A DNA stretch of 64,000 bases from Actinopolymorpha alba DSM 45243 (GTDB lineage: Bacteria > Actinomycetota > Actinomycetes > Propionibacteriales > Actinopolymorphaceae), in the NCBI RefSeq assembly GCF_000373925.1, contig NZ_KB892768.1, forward strand, positions 1 through 64,000. Reading direction: 5' to 3'. The position numbers were made by a program, and so were the translations under genes. A model generated the notes under the pieces. It saw nothing but the letters and a program-made list of their open reading frames with translations. It was not told the origin of the DNA and searched no databases. This document shows positions 1 to 16,079 of this stretch, one piece after another; position 1 is the stretch's first letter; every line of letters begins with the position of its first letter.

Positions 1-358
1 TCAGCCCGGTCAAATCGGCCCGATCCAGGTCCAGCCCCCGCCCAAGCGAACCGAATCTGAGGCGCACCGCACCCCAGAAGAAGATCAACGTGGTTGGGTT
101 CCTCGACCGGACCGGCCGCCCTCAGGCGTCCCGCGCTCCCGGCGAGGCGTAGAGAACCATACGTACACCCACAACCGGAGTCAAATCCGCACGTCGTGCG
201 CCCGGACGTGGCGCCGGACAACACATCGGCGCGGGTGCCGATGCCAGCTCGTAGGCGTGGCAGAGCGGCATCCCGCGCCGGTCGTCCCTGCGGTTCAGCA
301 GGCGGTTACAAGGCACTCAGTAGCGCGATCAGGACGCGCCTAGCCGTGTGGTGCCTGC
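1..358. other. no supported gene
   Basis: This 358-base stretch before the first SDR gene shows no open frame with a recognisable protein, ribosome-binding site or domain. Short frames exist on both strands, but they are Arg/Pro/Ala-rich, as expected from random high-GC sequence. It may hold the 3' flank of a gene lying outside the window. Nothing else can be said from the sequence. Confidence 0.5.
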
Positions 359-1111
359 TCAGATCTGGTTCGCGCCTCCGTCAACGTAGAAGTTCGCGCC
401 GACGACGTAGCTGCTCTGTTCCGAGGCCAGGAAGGCCACGACTGCGGCGGCCTCCTCAGGCTGACCCATGCGGCCCCTGGGCACGGTCGCGGCGACATTC
501 TCCTTGACGGCCCGAGCGGTCTCCTCGTCGCCGAAAGCGGAGGTGCCCCCGGGAGTCTCGATCCATGCCGGCGAGACCACGTTGACCCGGATACGACGGT
601 CCTTGAGCTCGTTGGACCACGTCCGCGCGAACGACCGGACGGCCGCCTTCGACGCCGCGTACGCGCCGAACGCCTCTACTCCACGGTCGCCGGCAGTCGA
701 ACCGACCAGGACGATCGAGGCTCCGTCGTTGAGCAGCGGCAACGCCTTCTGCACGGTGAACAGCGTGCCCCGGACGTTGACCGCGAAGGTCTGGTCGAAG
801 TGCTCCTCGGTGGTCTGCTCCAGCGTCACGAACGCACCGACCGCCGCGTTCGCCACAAGCACATCCAAACCCTTGCCTCGCGCCCGGACCGCGTCGTAGA
901 GCCGGTCCAGGTCCTCCGGCTTCGAGATGTCGCCGACGACCGCGGTGGCCCGGTCTGCTCCGATGGTCTTGACGGCGGCCTCCAGCTCGGCCTCGCGTCG
1001 CCCGGTGACGAACACGTACGCGCCCTCGTCCGCCAGCCGTACGGCGGTGGCCAGACCGATCCCGCTGCTTCCTCCGGTGACCACCGACGTCTTGCCTTCG
1101 AGCTGTCCCAT
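359..1111 (-). CDS. SDR family NAD(P)-dependent oxidoreductase
   Basis: A classical short-chain dehydrogenase/reductase of 250 residues, the usual length. The Rossmann cofactor motif TGGSSGIG is at residues 12-19 and the NAA motif at 88-90. The catalytic triad reads S138, Y151 and K155 (YAASK), with an N112 of the active-site tetrad type. The C terminus (Y-V-V-G-A-N-F-Y-V-D-G-G) is typical of the family and closes the substrate pocket. The substrate cannot be read from sequence. ATG at 1111 has a GGAGA-type ribosome-binding site upstream. The gene is divergent from an AraC-family regulator that starts about 120 bases away, so that regulator probably controls it; this is inferred from position only. 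Confidence 0.9.
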   Translation of the reverse strand: MGQLEGKTSVVTGGSSGIGLATAVRLADEGAYVFVTGRREAELEAAVKTIGADRATAVVGDISKPEDLDRLYDAVRARGKGLDVLVANAAVGAFVTLEQTTEEHFDQTFAVNVRGTLFTVQKALPLLNDGASIVLVGSTAGDRGVEAFGAYAASKAAVRSFARTWSNELKDRRIRVNVVSPAWIETPGGTSAFGDEETARAVKENVAATVPRGRMGQPEEAAAVVAFLASEQSSYVVGANFYVDGGANQI

Positions 1112-1232
1112 GGGGTGTCTCCATCACCTTCTCCGTACCGATCCGTTCGACATCGATACTGCGGGAGCAGCGGAGTACGATCCATGATGCAGAGTCCGGA
1201 GTTCTTTACGTATCGTCCAGAAGGAGTGCTCG

Positions 1233-2183
1233 GTGCTCGGCTTTCGGGATCCAGTGGCTGACGCGATCGGCCTGCTCCGGCCCCGCACGGTGGTCGGGCC
1301 CAGCCTCCGGGCCGCGGGAGAGTGGGCGTTGCGCTTCGACACGTTCCTGCACGTGCGGGTCGGCGGCCTCGTGCGCGGCACGTGCTGGTTGATCCTCGAC
1401 GGGCACGAGCCGGTGCTCCTGCAGGAGGGTGACACCTTCATGCTGGGCAACCCGCCGCCGTACGTGCTGGCCAGCACGCTAGACGCGAGCCCGCGCCCTG
1501 CGGAGCCGGTGTGGGCGGGTGCCGAAGACGGGTTCGTGCGGATCGGCCCGGAGTCCGAGGAGGACCTCTACCTCTGCGTCGGGCACATCGCGTTCGACGA
1601 CAGGAACGCGGCCCTCCTGACCGATCTTCTGCCGCCGCTCGTGATCGTCCGCGCGGCCGATCCTCGTGGCAGGCGGCTCGCGCAGCTCATCGATCTCCTG
1701 GCCACCGAGGTCGGGGTCCCCGCCGCCGGCGGCCCGCTGGTGCAGAACCACCTCGCACAGATCCTGCTCGTGCACATGCTGCGCGCTCACGCCGGTCAAA
1801 CAGACCGGCCCACAGGCTGGCTGGGCGCCCTGAACGAGGACGGCATCGGTGCCGCCCTGCGCGCCGTGCACGCGGACGTGGCGCACTCCTGGAGCCTCAA
1901 GGAGCTCGCCGAGATCAGCCACATGTCGCGTTCCGCGTTCGCCCAGGCCTTCAAGAGCCACGTCGGGGTCCCGCCGTTGGAGTACCTGATCCAATGGCGC
2001 ATGAGCCTCGCCCGCGACGCCCTCGCCCGCGACACTCTGTCGATCTCCGAGCTCGCACGGGCCACGGGCTACCTGTCCGAGAGCGCGTTCAGCACCGCGT
2101 TCCGCCGCGTGGTCCGCTCATCGCCCGCACAGTTCCGGAACCAGGCACGGCAGCCACCGCGCTCGGCCGCGAACGGAAGCTGA
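1233..2183 (+). CDS. AraC family transcriptional regulator (cupin + HTH)
   Basis: A 316-residue regulator. The N-terminal ~190 residues look like the AraC-binding cupin domain (L-R-F-D-T-F-L-H-V-R, then G-D-T-F-M-L-G-N). The last ~100 residues are a double helix-turn-helix: W-S-L-K-E-L-A-E-I-S-H-M-S-R-S-A-F is the first HTH, and I-S-E-L-A-R-A-T-G-Y-L-S-E-S-A-F with F-R-R is the second and the family signature. The start is GTG, 6 bases after AAGGAG at 1221-1226. It lies divergent from the SDR gene, the usual arrangement for a local activator or repressor of a reductase responding to a small molecule. The ligand is unknown. Confidence 0.9.
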   Translation: MLGFRDPVADAIGLLRPRTVVGPSLRAAGEWALRFDTFLHVRVGGLVRGTCWLILDGHEPVLLQEGDTFMLGNPPPYVLASTLDASPRPAEPVWAGAEDGFVRIGPESEEDLYLCVGHIAFDDRNAALLTDLLPPLVIVRAADPRGRRLAQLIDLLATEVGVPAAGGPLVQNHLAQILLVHMLRAHAGQTDRPTGWLGALNEDGIGAALRAVHADVAHSWSLKELAEISHMSRSAFAQAFKSHVGVPPLEYLIQWRMSLARDALARDTLSISELARATGYLSESAFSTAFRRVVRSSPAQFRNQARQPPRSAANGS

Positions 2184-2206
2184 AGGAGGCGTCCTGTGCT
2201 CAGATG

Positions 2207-2572
2207 GTGCCGCGCCGACGCCGGATCCGGGCGCGTGGTCTTCACCCGCTTCGACCGTCTCGCGCCCTCAATCCCGGCCACTCGCATCGGCCGAGCGGTC
2301 TGATCCCGCCCAATCATGATCCCGGCACGTGGGGCGGCCTCCCAGAGCTTGCGGACCCCGGAGACGCGGTAGTTCGCCTCCCACAGCTCGACCAGCTGTG
2401 GGATCAGTTCCTCGTCGCGGAGCGCGCGTGCTGACGGGGCGCGGGTCTTGGCGGCGTAGTAGCTGCTCGGAGCCACCTGCAGAAGCCTGCGGATGAGCTC
2501 GACTCCGAGCCGGCGACCGTCCACGACGTCGTCCTTGTTCGCGTCGATGAACGCGACTAAGCGCGCTTCAGA
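2207..2572 (-). pseudogene. IS3-family transposase OrfB remnant
   Basis: A minus-strand frame here reads as the start of the IS3-family OrfB (IS150/IS51-like HTH_21 region): F-I-D-A-N-K-D, then G-V-E-L-I-R-R-L-L-Q-V-A-P-S-S-Y-Y and Y-R-V-S-G-V-R-K-L-W. Similarity stops after P-D-P-A-S-A-R-H, just before the catalytic DDE domain. The whole rve core and OrfA are therefore missing and the frame runs on into unrelated sequence. Several normally conserved positions are changed (YRVY to YRVS, TARLMR to TARPMR), which suggests an old, decaying fragment. No terminal inverted repeats were recognised. It sits between the 3' ends of the AraC gene and tyrS. Confidence 0.85.
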
Positions 2573-2609
2573 ACTCAACCGTTCCGGGCCTTCGGCGTTC
2601 CGACCAAGC

Positions 2610-3914
2610 CTAGGGGCGGACAATCTCGACACCGGCGACATTGCGCCGTCCCCGCCGCAGCACCAGCCACCGGCCGTGGAGCAGTTCGGAGGCCTCCGGG
2701 ACAGCGTCAGGGTCAGTCACCCGCTCGTTGTTGATGTACGCGCCACCCTCCTCGATCGTGCGGCGCGCCGCCGACTTGCTCGGCACCAGGCCGGCGTCGA
2801 CGAGCAGATCGACCAGCGGCGGCAGGGTGGAGTCGACCTCGACCCGGGTATGCGGTGTTTCTCGCAGCGCCGCGCCAAGGGTGACCTCGTCGATCTCGGC
2901 GAGCGTCCCGCGCCCGAACAACGCCGCCGACGCGGCAAGCGCCTTCGCGGTCTCATCCGCCCCGTGCACCAGCGTCGTGAGCTCCTCCGCCAACGCACGT
3001 TGCCCCTCCCGTGCCGCCGGGCGTTCCGCCGTGGCCTTCTCCAGCTCCTCGATCTCCTCACGGGACCGGAAGCTGAACGCCCGGAGGTACGTACCAACAT
3101 CAGCGTCAGCGGTGTTGTAGAGGTACTGGTAGAACGCGTACGGCGACATCAGCTCGCCCGACAACCAGACGCTGCCGCTTTCGGTTTTGCCGAGCTTGCG
3201 GCCTTCGGTGTCGGTGAGGAGCGGCGTCGCGAGGGCGTGCACCGTCGTCCCCTCGACCCGACGGATCAGGTCGACCCCCGCCGTGATGTTGCCCCACTGG
3301 TCGGAGCCACCCAGCTGGAGCAGGCAGCCGAACCGCTTGAACAGCTCGAGGTAGTCGTACGCCTGCAGGATCTGGTAGCTGAACTCGGTGTAACCGATGC
3401 CGAGTTCGGAGTTCAGTCGGGCGCTGACGGCTTCCTTCTGGATCATCTTGTTGACCCGGAAGTGCTTGCCGATGTCCCGCAGGAACTCCAGCGCGCTGAT
3501 CGGCGCCGTCCAGTCGAGGTTGTTGACGACGATCGCGGCGTTCGGTCCCTCGAACGACACGAAGGGCCGCACCTGATCCTTGATCTTGTCGACCCAGCCC
3601 GCGACCACCTCGGGCTCGCGGAGCGTGCGTTCGGCATCTGGCTTGGGATCGCCGATCAGTCCGGTCGACCCGCCCACCAGGATGATCGGCCGGTGGCCCG
3701 CCTGCTGGAACCGGCGCGCGGTGAGCAGCTGCACGAGGTTGCCCAGCTGCAGGCTCTGCGCGGACGGGTCGAACCCGACGTAATAGGTGATCGGCCCCGA
3801 CGCGAGTGCGGTGCGGAGCGCGGCCTCGTCGGTCGTGTGAGCGACCATGCCACGCCAGTGCAGCTCGTCCAGAACTCTGTCGTCCGAGGGACGGGTCACC
3901 GTGGTTCCTTCCAT
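2610..3914 (-). CDS. tyrS: tyrosine--tRNA ligase
   Basis: Class I aminoacyl-tRNA synthetase that charges tRNA-Tyr in the cytosol; about 430 residues, normal for bacterial TyrRS. Visible features are the tyrosine/ATP pocket (Y-V-G-F-D-P-S-A-Q-S-L-Q-L-G-N), the G-G-S-D-Q-W-G-N-I tyrosine-binding segment, the KMSKS-equivalent K-L-G-K-T, and a C-terminal S4 RNA-binding domain (D-A-G-L-V-P-S-K-S-A-A-R-R). The upstream ATG (3914) has a poor ribosome-binding site. A GTG at 3899, five codons downstream, follows AAGGAAC at better spacing and gives M-T-R-P-S-D-D-R, so it may be the true start. It is the last gene of the arg-mpg-tyrS run on this strand. Confidence 0.96.
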   Translation of the reverse strand: MEGTTVTRPSDDRVLDELHWRGMVAHTTDEAALRTALASGPITYYVGFDPSAQSLQLGNLVQLLTARRFQQAGHRPIILVGGSTGLIGDPKPDAERTLREPEVVAGWVDKIKDQVRPFVSFEGPNAAIVVNNLDWTAPISALEFLRDIGKHFRVNKMIQKEAVSARLNSELGIGYTEFSYQILQAYDYLELFKRFGCLLQLGGSDQWGNITAGVDLIRRVEGTTVHALATPLLTDTEGRKLGKTESGSVWLSGELMSPYAFYQYLYNTADADVGTYLRAFSFRSREEIEELEKATAERPAAREGQRALAEELTTLVHGADETAKALAASAALFGRGTLAEIDEVTLGAALRETPHTRVEVDSTLPPLVDLLVDAGLVPSKSAARRTIEEGGAYINNERVTDPDAVPEASELLHGRWLVLRRGRRNVAGVEIVRP

Positions 3915-3929
3915 GCCGGGTCCGGCAGG

Positions 3930-4643
3930 TCAGCCGGAGGATTCGTCTCCAAGCGTGCCCGAGGCCCCGGCCGGTTGGGAAACCGGTGGGGTGGTTCGCC
4001 GTTTCCTCGGGACGTGTGGTCGGTACGTCGAGACGGTGGGGTCGCCGTCGATCCAGAACCTCCACGGGCGCTCCGCGCCGTTCGATAGCCCCACCCGGGG
4101 TCCCCGCCGGATCCGCGACTTCGGCGTACGCCGGCCGAACCGGACCCGCAGCGGCGACGCCGGGTCACAGGCGTCCAGGCCGTTGCAGGCGCGGTCAGCG
4201 TCCAGTGCCTGCGCCAGCCGGGCCGGTCCGCGAGCCAACTCACGGGTGGAGCGGGCCGCCGGGCGGCGGGTCCGGGCAAGCTCCACGCCCTCGACCACTT
4301 CGCCCGCCCGCACCAGGACCGCGCTCGCCTTGCCCGGAGGGCCGCAGACGAGGTTCATGCACCAGTGCATGCCGTAGGTGAAGTAGACGTAGACGTGGCC
4401 GGGTGGGCCGAACATCACGGCGTTGCGGGGAGTCTCGCCGCGGTAGGCGTGGGAGCCGGGGTCGTTGGGTCCGTCGTACGCCTCGACCTCGGCGAGGCGT
4501 ACGACGACCAGGCCGTCCGGCGTCTCGTGCTCGAGGAACATGCCGAGCAGGTCCGGCGCCACCTGAAGCACCGGCCGGTCGAAGAACGCGCGCAGCTCGT
4601 CCGCCGCGCCGCCGGCGCCCGTCTCGTCGCTCATGTCCCTCAT
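3930..4643 (-). CDS. mpg: DNA-3-methyladenine glycosylase (AAG/MPG family)
   Basis: Monofunctional base-excision glycosylase that removes alkylated purines. The family core is clear: V-E-A-Y-D-G-P-N-D with the catalytic Glu, [10 protein letters not shown], and [17 protein letters not shown]. The Y-F-T-Y-G segment carries the base-flipping and pocket aromatics. Length is 237 residues; the last ~45, Pro/Arg-rich, extend beyond the conserved fold. The first ATG at 4643 and a second at 4634 are both possible starts. It begins 19 bases after the argH stop and ends 15 bases before tyrS, so it is probably co-transcribed with them; this neighbourhood is common in actinobacteria. Confidence 0.93.
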   Translation of the reverse strand: MRDMSDETGAGGAADELRAFFDRPVLQVAPDLLGMFLEHETPDGLVVVRLAEVEAYDGPNDPGSHAYRGETPRNAVMFGPPGHVYVYFTYGMHWCMNLVCGPPGKASAVLVRAGEVVEGVELARTRRPAARSTRELARGPARLAQALDADRACNGLDACDPASPLRVRFGRRTPKSRIRRGPRVGLSNGAERPWRFWIDGDPTVSTYRPHVPRKRRTTPPVSQPAGASGTLGDESSG

Positions 4644-4662
4644 CGTCCAGGCAGGTGGCCGC

Positions 4663-6212
<1,550 letters not shown>

Positions 6213-6290
6213 CCGGGGGCGGGTGCCCCCGGAGAAGCTCACGGCGTTACCCGGGCACACCTCCGAGGACCGACCCGTTCGTACGGTGAC

Positions 6291-7490
<1,200 letters not shown>

Positions 7491-7557
7491 TTCGGGACTC
7501 CTTCGAGTGTCTGCCATAGACGGGTCCTGCGGGTTCTTCGGCGATTGGTCAACGGTG

Positions 7558-8145
7558 TCATGGGGTCTGGGCGTCGGGCGGCGGGCCGTTTCCGGGCTCG
7601 GTGGTCGTCCGTCCCCGAGGCCGGTGCTGGCGGGCGATCGCGAGCAGTTGGTCGGCGACGGCCGTGCCGCCGTCGGGATCCTTGGCGACGACCAGCACGG
7701 TGTCGTCGCCGGCGATGGTGCCGAGTACGTCGGGAAGCTCGGCGTGGTCGAGCGCTGACGCGAAGAACTGCGCGGCCCCCGGCGGCGTCCGCAACACCAC
7801 CAGGTTCGCCGAGGCGACCGCCGAGACGAGCAACTCCCCGCACACCCGGGCCAGCCGCCCTTCCACGACGGCCGGCTCGTGCGGGACCGCTCGCGGGGTC
7901 CGGTCACCGCCCTCACCGGGCAGCGCGTAGACCAGGACACCATCGGCGTTGCGGACGCGAACCGCACCCAACTCGTCGAGGTCCCGCGACAGCGTCGCCT
8001 GGGTCACCGCGATACCCGCCGCGCCGAGCCGGTCGGCCAGCTCCGACTGGGACCGCACCGCCGACCGGGAGAGGACCTCCACGATGTACTGCTGGCGGGC
8101 CGTCTTGGTGGCCGGCCACTTCGGCGTCAACTGCTCGTTGCTCAT
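7558..8145 (-). CDS. argR: arginine repressor ArgR
   Basis: Hexameric, arginine-dependent repressor of arginine synthesis. The N-terminal winged helix covers about residues 18-85 ([12 protein letters not shown] then [14 protein letters not shown], the recognition helix). The C-terminal oligomerisation/arginine-binding domain contains [16 protein letters not shown] and the G-T-I-A-G-D-D-T arginine pocket. At 195 residues it is longer than the ~155-170 usual, because of a Pro/Thr-rich tail of about 25 residues ([10 protein letters not shown]). It sits between argF and argG as in other actinobacteria and probably controls the cluster through an ARG-box-like site upstream of argC. Confidence 0.95.
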   Translation of the reverse strand: MSNEQLTPKWPATKTARQQYIVEVLSRSAVRSQSELADRLGAAGIAVTQATLSRDLDELGAVRVRNADGVLVYALPGEGGDRTPRAVPHEPAVVEGRLARVCGELLVSAVASANLVVLRTPPGAAQFFASALDHAELPDVLGTIAGDDTVLVVAKDPDGGTAVADQLLAIARQHRPRGRTTTEPGNGPPPDAQTP

Positions 8146-8170
8146 GCTCGCGTTCGACTCCCCTCGCCCG

Positions 8171-10319
<2,149 letters not shown>

Positions 10320-10323
<4 letters not shown>

Positions 10324-11231
10324 GGCTGTTCCTCCTTCGTCGCGGGTACGACCATCGTCCCGATTCCTTCGTTGGTGAAGACCTCGAGCAGCAGCGAGTG
10401 CGCGACCCGCCCGTCGATCACGTGGGCCTGGGGTACGCCGCCCTGGACCGCGCGCAGGCACGCCTCCATCTTCGGCACCATGCCCGAGGCCAGCGTGGGC
10501 AGGAGTTCGGCGAGCTCGTCCGCGTCGAGCTCACTGACCGGCTCGGTGGCGGTGGGCCAGTCGCGGTAGAGCCCCTCGACATCAGTGAGCACGACGAGCT
10601 TGCGGGCACCGAGCGCCACCGCCAGCGCCGCGGCCGCCGTGTCGGCGTTGACGTTGTGGATCAGACCGTCCTCGTCGGGCGCGACACTCGACACCACCGG
10701 AATCCGGCCGGCGTCAATGAGGTCTTGCACCGCCTCCGGGCGGACCGACACGACGTCGCCGACCAGACCGATATCGACGGCTTCGCCGTCCACCGTGGCG
10801 GTACGGCGCTCGGCGGTGAACAACCCCGCGTCCTCGCCGGACAGCCCGACGGCGAACGGCCCGTGCGAGTTGACCAGGCCGACCAACTCCCGGCCCACCT
10901 GGCCGACCAGCACCATCCGGACGACCTCCATCGCCTCCGGCGTCGTCACGCGAAGACCCCCGCGGAACTCACTGGGGATGTCGAGCCGGCGAAGCATCTC
11001 GCTGATCTGCGGGCCACCGCCGTGGACGACCACGGGACGCAGGCCGGCGTACCGCAGGAAGACGATGTCCTGCGCGAACGCCTGCTTGAGGGCGTCGTCG
11101 ATCATCGCGTTGCCGCCGTACTTGATCACGACGATCGCGCCGTGGAACTGCTGGAACCACGGCAGTGCCTCGATGAGGGTCCCGGCCTTCTCCTGGGCCA
11201 GGGCGCGGTCTCTGTTCTTCACTGTGCTCAT
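10320..11231 (-). CDS. argB: acetylglutamate kinase
   Basis: Second step of arginine synthesis, phosphorylating N-acetylglutamate. The amino-acid kinase fold is evident: K-Y-G-G-N-A-M near residue 40, [18 protein letters not shown], and L-T-D-V-E-G-L. The N-terminal helix before the kinase core (residues ~5-25) is of the type found in arginine-sensitive hexameric NAGKs, so feedback inhibition by arginine is plausible, but this is inference. 303 residues from ATG 11231. It overlaps argD by 4 bases. Confidence 0.96.
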
Positions 11232-11254
11232 GGTCGCGTCGAACGTTCCAATGC

Positions 11255-12406
11255 TCAGGTGGAGTAGGCGGAGTTCTCGTGGACGTAGGCGTGGGTGAGG
11301 TCGTTGGTCCAGATCGTCGCGGTCTCCGCGCCGGCCTTGAGGTCGACCGTCACGCTGACCTCGCGGCCGGAAAGGTCAACCAGGTCACGGGATTCGCCGA
11401 TACCGCCGTTCCGGCACACCCAGACACCGTTGAACGCGACATCCAGGGTGGCTGGGTCGAACGCCGCACCGGTGGTGCCGACCGCCGCGAGGATCCGGCC
11501 CCAGTTGGCGTCCTTGCCGAACACCGCACACTTGAAGAGGTTGTTCCGTGCGATGGATCGGCCCACCTCGACCGCGTCGTCCTCGCTGGCCGCGTTGACC
11601 ACCTCGATCGCGATGTCGTGTTCGGCGCCCTCGGCGTCCCCGATGAGCTGCCGGGCGAGATCGGCACAGACCTCGCGCACCGCGGCGGCGAACTCGTCGT
11701 ACGCCGGTGCCACGCCTGACGCCCCGCTGGCCATCAGCAGCACGGTGTCGTTGGTGGACATGCATCCGTCGGAGTCGAGCCGGTCGAACGTCACGCTGGT
11801 CGCCGACCGCAGCGCCAGGTCCGCCGTGACCGAGTCGACCTCGGCATCGGTGGTGAGCACGACCAGCATCGTGGCGAGCGAAGGCGCGAGCATGCCGGCG
11901 CCCTTGGCCATGCCGCCCACGGTCCAACCGGCGCCGGATCGCACTGCCTGCTTGGAGCGGGTGTCGGTCGTCATGATCGCGGTGGCCGCCGCGTCGCCGC
12001 CGTCAACCGCGAGTTGCGTAACGGCCTTCTCGATGCCGGCCAGGAGTTTGTCGCGTTCGAGTTGGATGCCGATCAGGCCGGTGGAGCACACGGCCACGTC
12101 GATCGCGCCTACGCCGAGCTTGTCAGCGACGAGTTCGGCCGAGGCGTGGGTGTTCTGGAAACCCTCCGGGCCCGTGTAGCAGTTGGCGCCGCCGGAGTTG
12201 AGTACGACGGCACGGACCTGGCCGTCCTTGCAGGCCTGCTCGCTCCACAGGACGGGGTTGGCCTTGCAACGGTTCTCGGTGAAGACGACGGCGGCGGCGT
12301 GGCTCGGACCGTCGTTGACAACAAGGGCGACATCGGGATTTCCGCTGGCCTTGAGTCCGGCGGTGACGCCGGTGGCACGGAATCCCTTGGGGGCGGTAAC
12401 GCTCAC
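11255..12406 (-). CDS. argJ: bifunctional ornithine acetyltransferase / N-acetylglutamate synthase
   Basis: Recycles the acetyl group from N-acetylornithine to glutamate. ArgJ precursors cleave themselves at a conserved Thr; here the motif reads [14 protein letters not shown], with the Thr that becomes the nucleophile of the beta chain. [12 protein letters not shown] and the C-terminal [18 protein letters not shown] end are family hallmarks. GTG at 12406 follows GAGGA and gives 383 residues; another GTG at 12433 adds nine residues (M-F-L-I-P-E-E-D-V) and lacks a good ribosome-binding site. No separate argA or argE is seen, consistent with the cyclic acetyl pathway. Confidence 0.95.
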   Translation of the reverse strand: MSVTAPKGFRATGVTAGLKASGNPDVALVVNDGPSHAAAVVFTENRCKANPVLWSEQACKDGQVRAVVLNSGGANCYTGPEGFQNTHASAELVADKLGVGAIDVAVCSTGLIGIQLERDKLLAGIEKAVTQLAVDGGDAAATAIMTTDTRSKQAVRSGAGWTVGGMAKGAGMLAPSLATMLVVLTTDAEVDSVTADLALRSATSVTFDRLDSDGCMSTNDTVLLMASGASGVAPAYDEFAAAVREVCADLARQLIGDAEGAEHDIAIEVVNAASEDDAVEVGRSIARNNLFKCAVFGKDANWGRILAAVGTTGAAFDPATLDVAFNGVWVCRNGGIGESRDLVDLSGREVSVTVDLKAGAETATIWTNDLTHAYVHENSAYST

Positions 12407-12532
12407 AACGTCCTCTTCAGGAATAAGGAACACGTGCCGGAGACGGGTGGCCCGGCAGTGGATCGGATTGTCAGGCAGCGATGGGGTGGACCGACCTGGA
12501 TCGTCGTCGGCGCGCCCGCCACCTCATGGCAC

Positions 12533-13710
<1,178 letters not shown>

Positions 13711-13720
13711 ACCGGTCAAC

Positions 13721-16033
13721 TCAGCGGGTGTGACCGGCGGCGCCCGCGAGAGTCAGCGTCTCGGCGAAGTGGCAGGCGGACAGGTGCTTCGAGCCGGTCT
13801 CGCGGAGGTCGGGGACCTCAGTCGGGCACCGGTCCTGACGTACGTGCGGGCACCTCGTGTGGAACAGACACCCCGACGGGAGGTTCGCCGCGTCCGGTAG
13901 GTCGTCGGGAAGGCCGTGCTCGTGCCGCTGCCTGCGTCGGTGCGGGTTGGGCAGGGGTACGGCGTTCAGCAGTGCCTCGGTGTACGGGTGGTGCGGCGTG
14001 CTGTACAGCGACGAGGTGTCGGCGGTCTCGACAATGGAGCCGAGGTACATCACCGTCACCCGGTCGCAGAGGTGCTCGACCACCGAGAGGTCGTGGGAGA
14101 TGAACAGATAGGTCAGGTTGAGCTCGTCCTGCAGATCGCCGAGCAGGTTGAGGATCTGGGCCCGCACCGACACGTCGAGAGCCGAGACCGCCTCGTCGGC
14201 GATCACCAGTCGCGGCCGGGTGATCAGGGCGCGGGCGATGTTGATCCGCTGGCGTTCCCCGCCGGAGAACGCGTGTGGATAGCGGTGCATGTACTCCGGC
14301 CGCAGCCCCACCTGGCGCAGCATCTCCGCCACCTGGTCCTGCAACTCCGTACCCGCGGCCAGGCGGTTGGTCCTGAGCGGCTCGCCCACCAGCTGCAGCA
14401 GGGTCATCCGCGGGTTGAGCGAGGAGAACGGGTCCTGGAAGACGACCCGGATCTCGCGGCGGTACGGCGCCAGGTCGCGGTTACGCAGGCCCGCGAGGTC
14501 GACGACAGAGCCGCTGGACGTCTCGTAGTGGATCTGTCCCGAGGTCGGTTTGAGGACCCGGGCGAGGCAGCGGCCCAGCGTGGTCTTGCCGCAGCCGGAT
14601 TCGCCGACCAGGCCGACGGTCTCACCCGGCCTGATCGTGAGGTTGACGTTGTTGACCGCACGGATCGTGCCGGTCGTACGACCGAACATGCCGCGCTTGA
14701 TCGGGAACTCCATCGACAGCCCGCTCACATCGAGCAGGGGCCTCTCCTCCCGCGCCGGCACGCCCGCGTGGCGCCCCCGCTCACGGGTGACGACGGCCGC
14801 GGCCGGACGGGCCGGCACCGCCGCGACCGCTTCCTTGACCGTTTCCCGGACCGCAGCTTGCCGGGCAGCAGCGGCACCGGCTGGTTCGCCGAGCGTCCGA
14901 GAGACCGCCTCCTTGGTCGCGCCGTTCTCGTCGTACAGGTGACAGAGGGCGAGGTGCCCTGACCCGAAGCTGGCCATCGGCGGGTCGATCGTGTCGCACA
15001 GGCCTGCGATCACGTGGTCGCACCGGGTGTGGAACGGACACCCTGCCGGGCGGTGCTGGGGGTGCGGGACCATGCCCTGGATCGCGGCCAGGCGCTGGCG
15101 GGCCCTGTCTCCCCGCATGGCCGGGATGGACCGGAGCAGCGCCTGGGTGTAGGGATGCTTCGGGTGGTCGAAGATCTCCTCCACGCTGCCGTGTTCGGCG
15201 ACCTTGCCGAGGTACATCACCGTCACCTCGTCGGCGATCTCGGCGACCACGCCAAGGTCGTGGGTGATGAAGACCATCGCCATACCGGTCTGTTCCTGTA
15301 GGTCCTTCAGCAGGTCGAGGATTCGCGCCTGGGTGGTCACGTCGAGCGCCGTCGTCGGCTCGTCGGCGATGAGCAGGGCCGGGTCGCACGACAGCGCGAT
15401 CGCGATCATGACCCGCTGGCACATGCCACCGGAGAGCTGGAAGGAGTACGCGTCCATCCGGCGTTCTGGCTGCGGGATCCCTACCCGGCGCAGCTGGGTG
15501 ATCGCGCGGTCGCGCGCCTCCGCCTTCGACATCGGCAGGTGGAGCTGGATCGCCTCCATCAACTGGTCGCCGATGGTGTACATGGGTGACAGCGACGCCA
15601 TCGGCTCCTGGAACACCATCCCGATCTCGGCGCCCCGCACCCGCCGCAGGTGCTCCCCGTGTGGGTCCAGGCCCGCCAGGTCCACCCAGGATGCATTCTC
15701 GTCCGGTCGCCACGAGATGGACCCTCCGACGAGCCGACCCGGGCGCTCCACCAACTGCAGGATCGACCGGGCGGTGACCGACTTGCCGCAGCCGGACTCG
15801 CCGACCACACAGACCGTCTTGCCCTTCGGCACCTCGAGGTTCACGCCGTCGACCGCCCTCACCACCCCCTCACGAGTGACGAAGTGCGTCCGCAGGTCCT
15901 TGATGCGAAGCAGCGCCGTCCCGTCGTCAGCCGCGGGCACGGTGGGCGGCACCACCGCCCCACGGCGTGCGCGCCTCCCACGCGGGCGGGCGCCACCTTG
16001 GACGATCTCGCGGGTCTGCGGAGTCTGGTTCAT
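13721..16033 (-). CDS. fused DppD-DppF-type ABC transporter ATP-binding protein
   Basis: A 770-residue protein with two complete oligopeptide-type ATPase domains. Domain 1 has Walker A G-E-S-G-C-G-K-S at about 78-85, signature L-S-G-G-M at 200 and Walker B L-L-I-A-D-E-P at 220. Domain 2 has Walker A at about 477-485, signature F-S-G-G-E-R-Q-R at 589 and [10 protein letters not shown] at 611, with Ala where Pro is usual. Each domain ends with the Dpp/Opp C-terminal Cys motif (F-H-T-R-C). The ~60-residue Ala/Glu/Arg-rich linker (about 375-430) is low-complexity. ATG at 16033 follows GAGGAGA. It energises the two permeases upstream in the operon. Confidence 0.94.
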   Translation of the reverse strand: MNQTPQTREIVQGGARPRGRRARRGAVVPPTVPAADDGTALLRIKDLRTHFVTREGVVRAVDGVNLEVPKGKTVCVVGESGCGKSVTARSILQLVERPGRLVGGSISWRPDENASWVDLAGLDPHGEHLRRVRGAEIGMVFQEPMASLSPMYTIGDQLMEAIQLHLPMSKAEARDRAITQLRRVGIPQPERRMDAYSFQLSGGMCQRVMIAIALSCDPALLIADEPTTALDVTTQARILDLLKDLQEQTGMAMVFITHDLGVVAEIADEVTVMYLGKVAEHGSVEEIFDHPKHPYTQALLRSIPAMRGDRARQRLAAIQGMVPHPQHRPAGCPFHTRCDHVIAGLCDTIDPPMASFGSGHLALCHLYDENGATKEAVSRTLGEPAGAAAARQAAVRETVKEAVAAVPARPAAAVVTRERGRHAGVPAREERPLLDVSGLSMEFPIKRGMFGRTTGTIRAVNNVNLTIRPGETVGLVGESGCGKTTLGRCLARVLKPTSGQIHYETSSGSVVDLAGLRNRDLAPYRREIRVVFQDPFSSLNPRMTLLQLVGEPLRTNRLAAGTELQDQVAEMLRQVGLRPEYMHRYPHAFSGGERQRINIARALITRPRLVIADEAVSALDVSVRAQILNLLGDLQDELNLTYLFISHDLSVVEHLCDRVTVMYLGSIVETADTSSLYSTPHHPYTEALLNAVPLPNPHRRRQRHEHGLPDDLPDAANLPSGCLFHTRCPHVRQDRCPTEVPDLRETGSKHLSACHFAETLTLAGAAGHTR

Positions 16034-16079
16034 CGGAGTCTCCTCGCACACGGATCGAGCACCGGCCGGCTCGGGATGT

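Noticed and set aside
94-507. Plus-strand frame overlapping the first SDR gene
   Set aside because: Arg/Pro-rich composition, no ribosome-binding site, antisense to a clear SDR gene.
2493-4088. Long plus-strand frame antisense to tyrS (531 codons)
   Set aside because: Mirror of the third-position G+C bias of tyrS; its translation is an Arg/Val/Leu/Asp-rich shadow with no domain.
7491-7967. N-terminal extension of argG
   Set aside because: It overlaps argR in another frame and carries no homology; ATG 7490 with AAGGAGT is the natural start.
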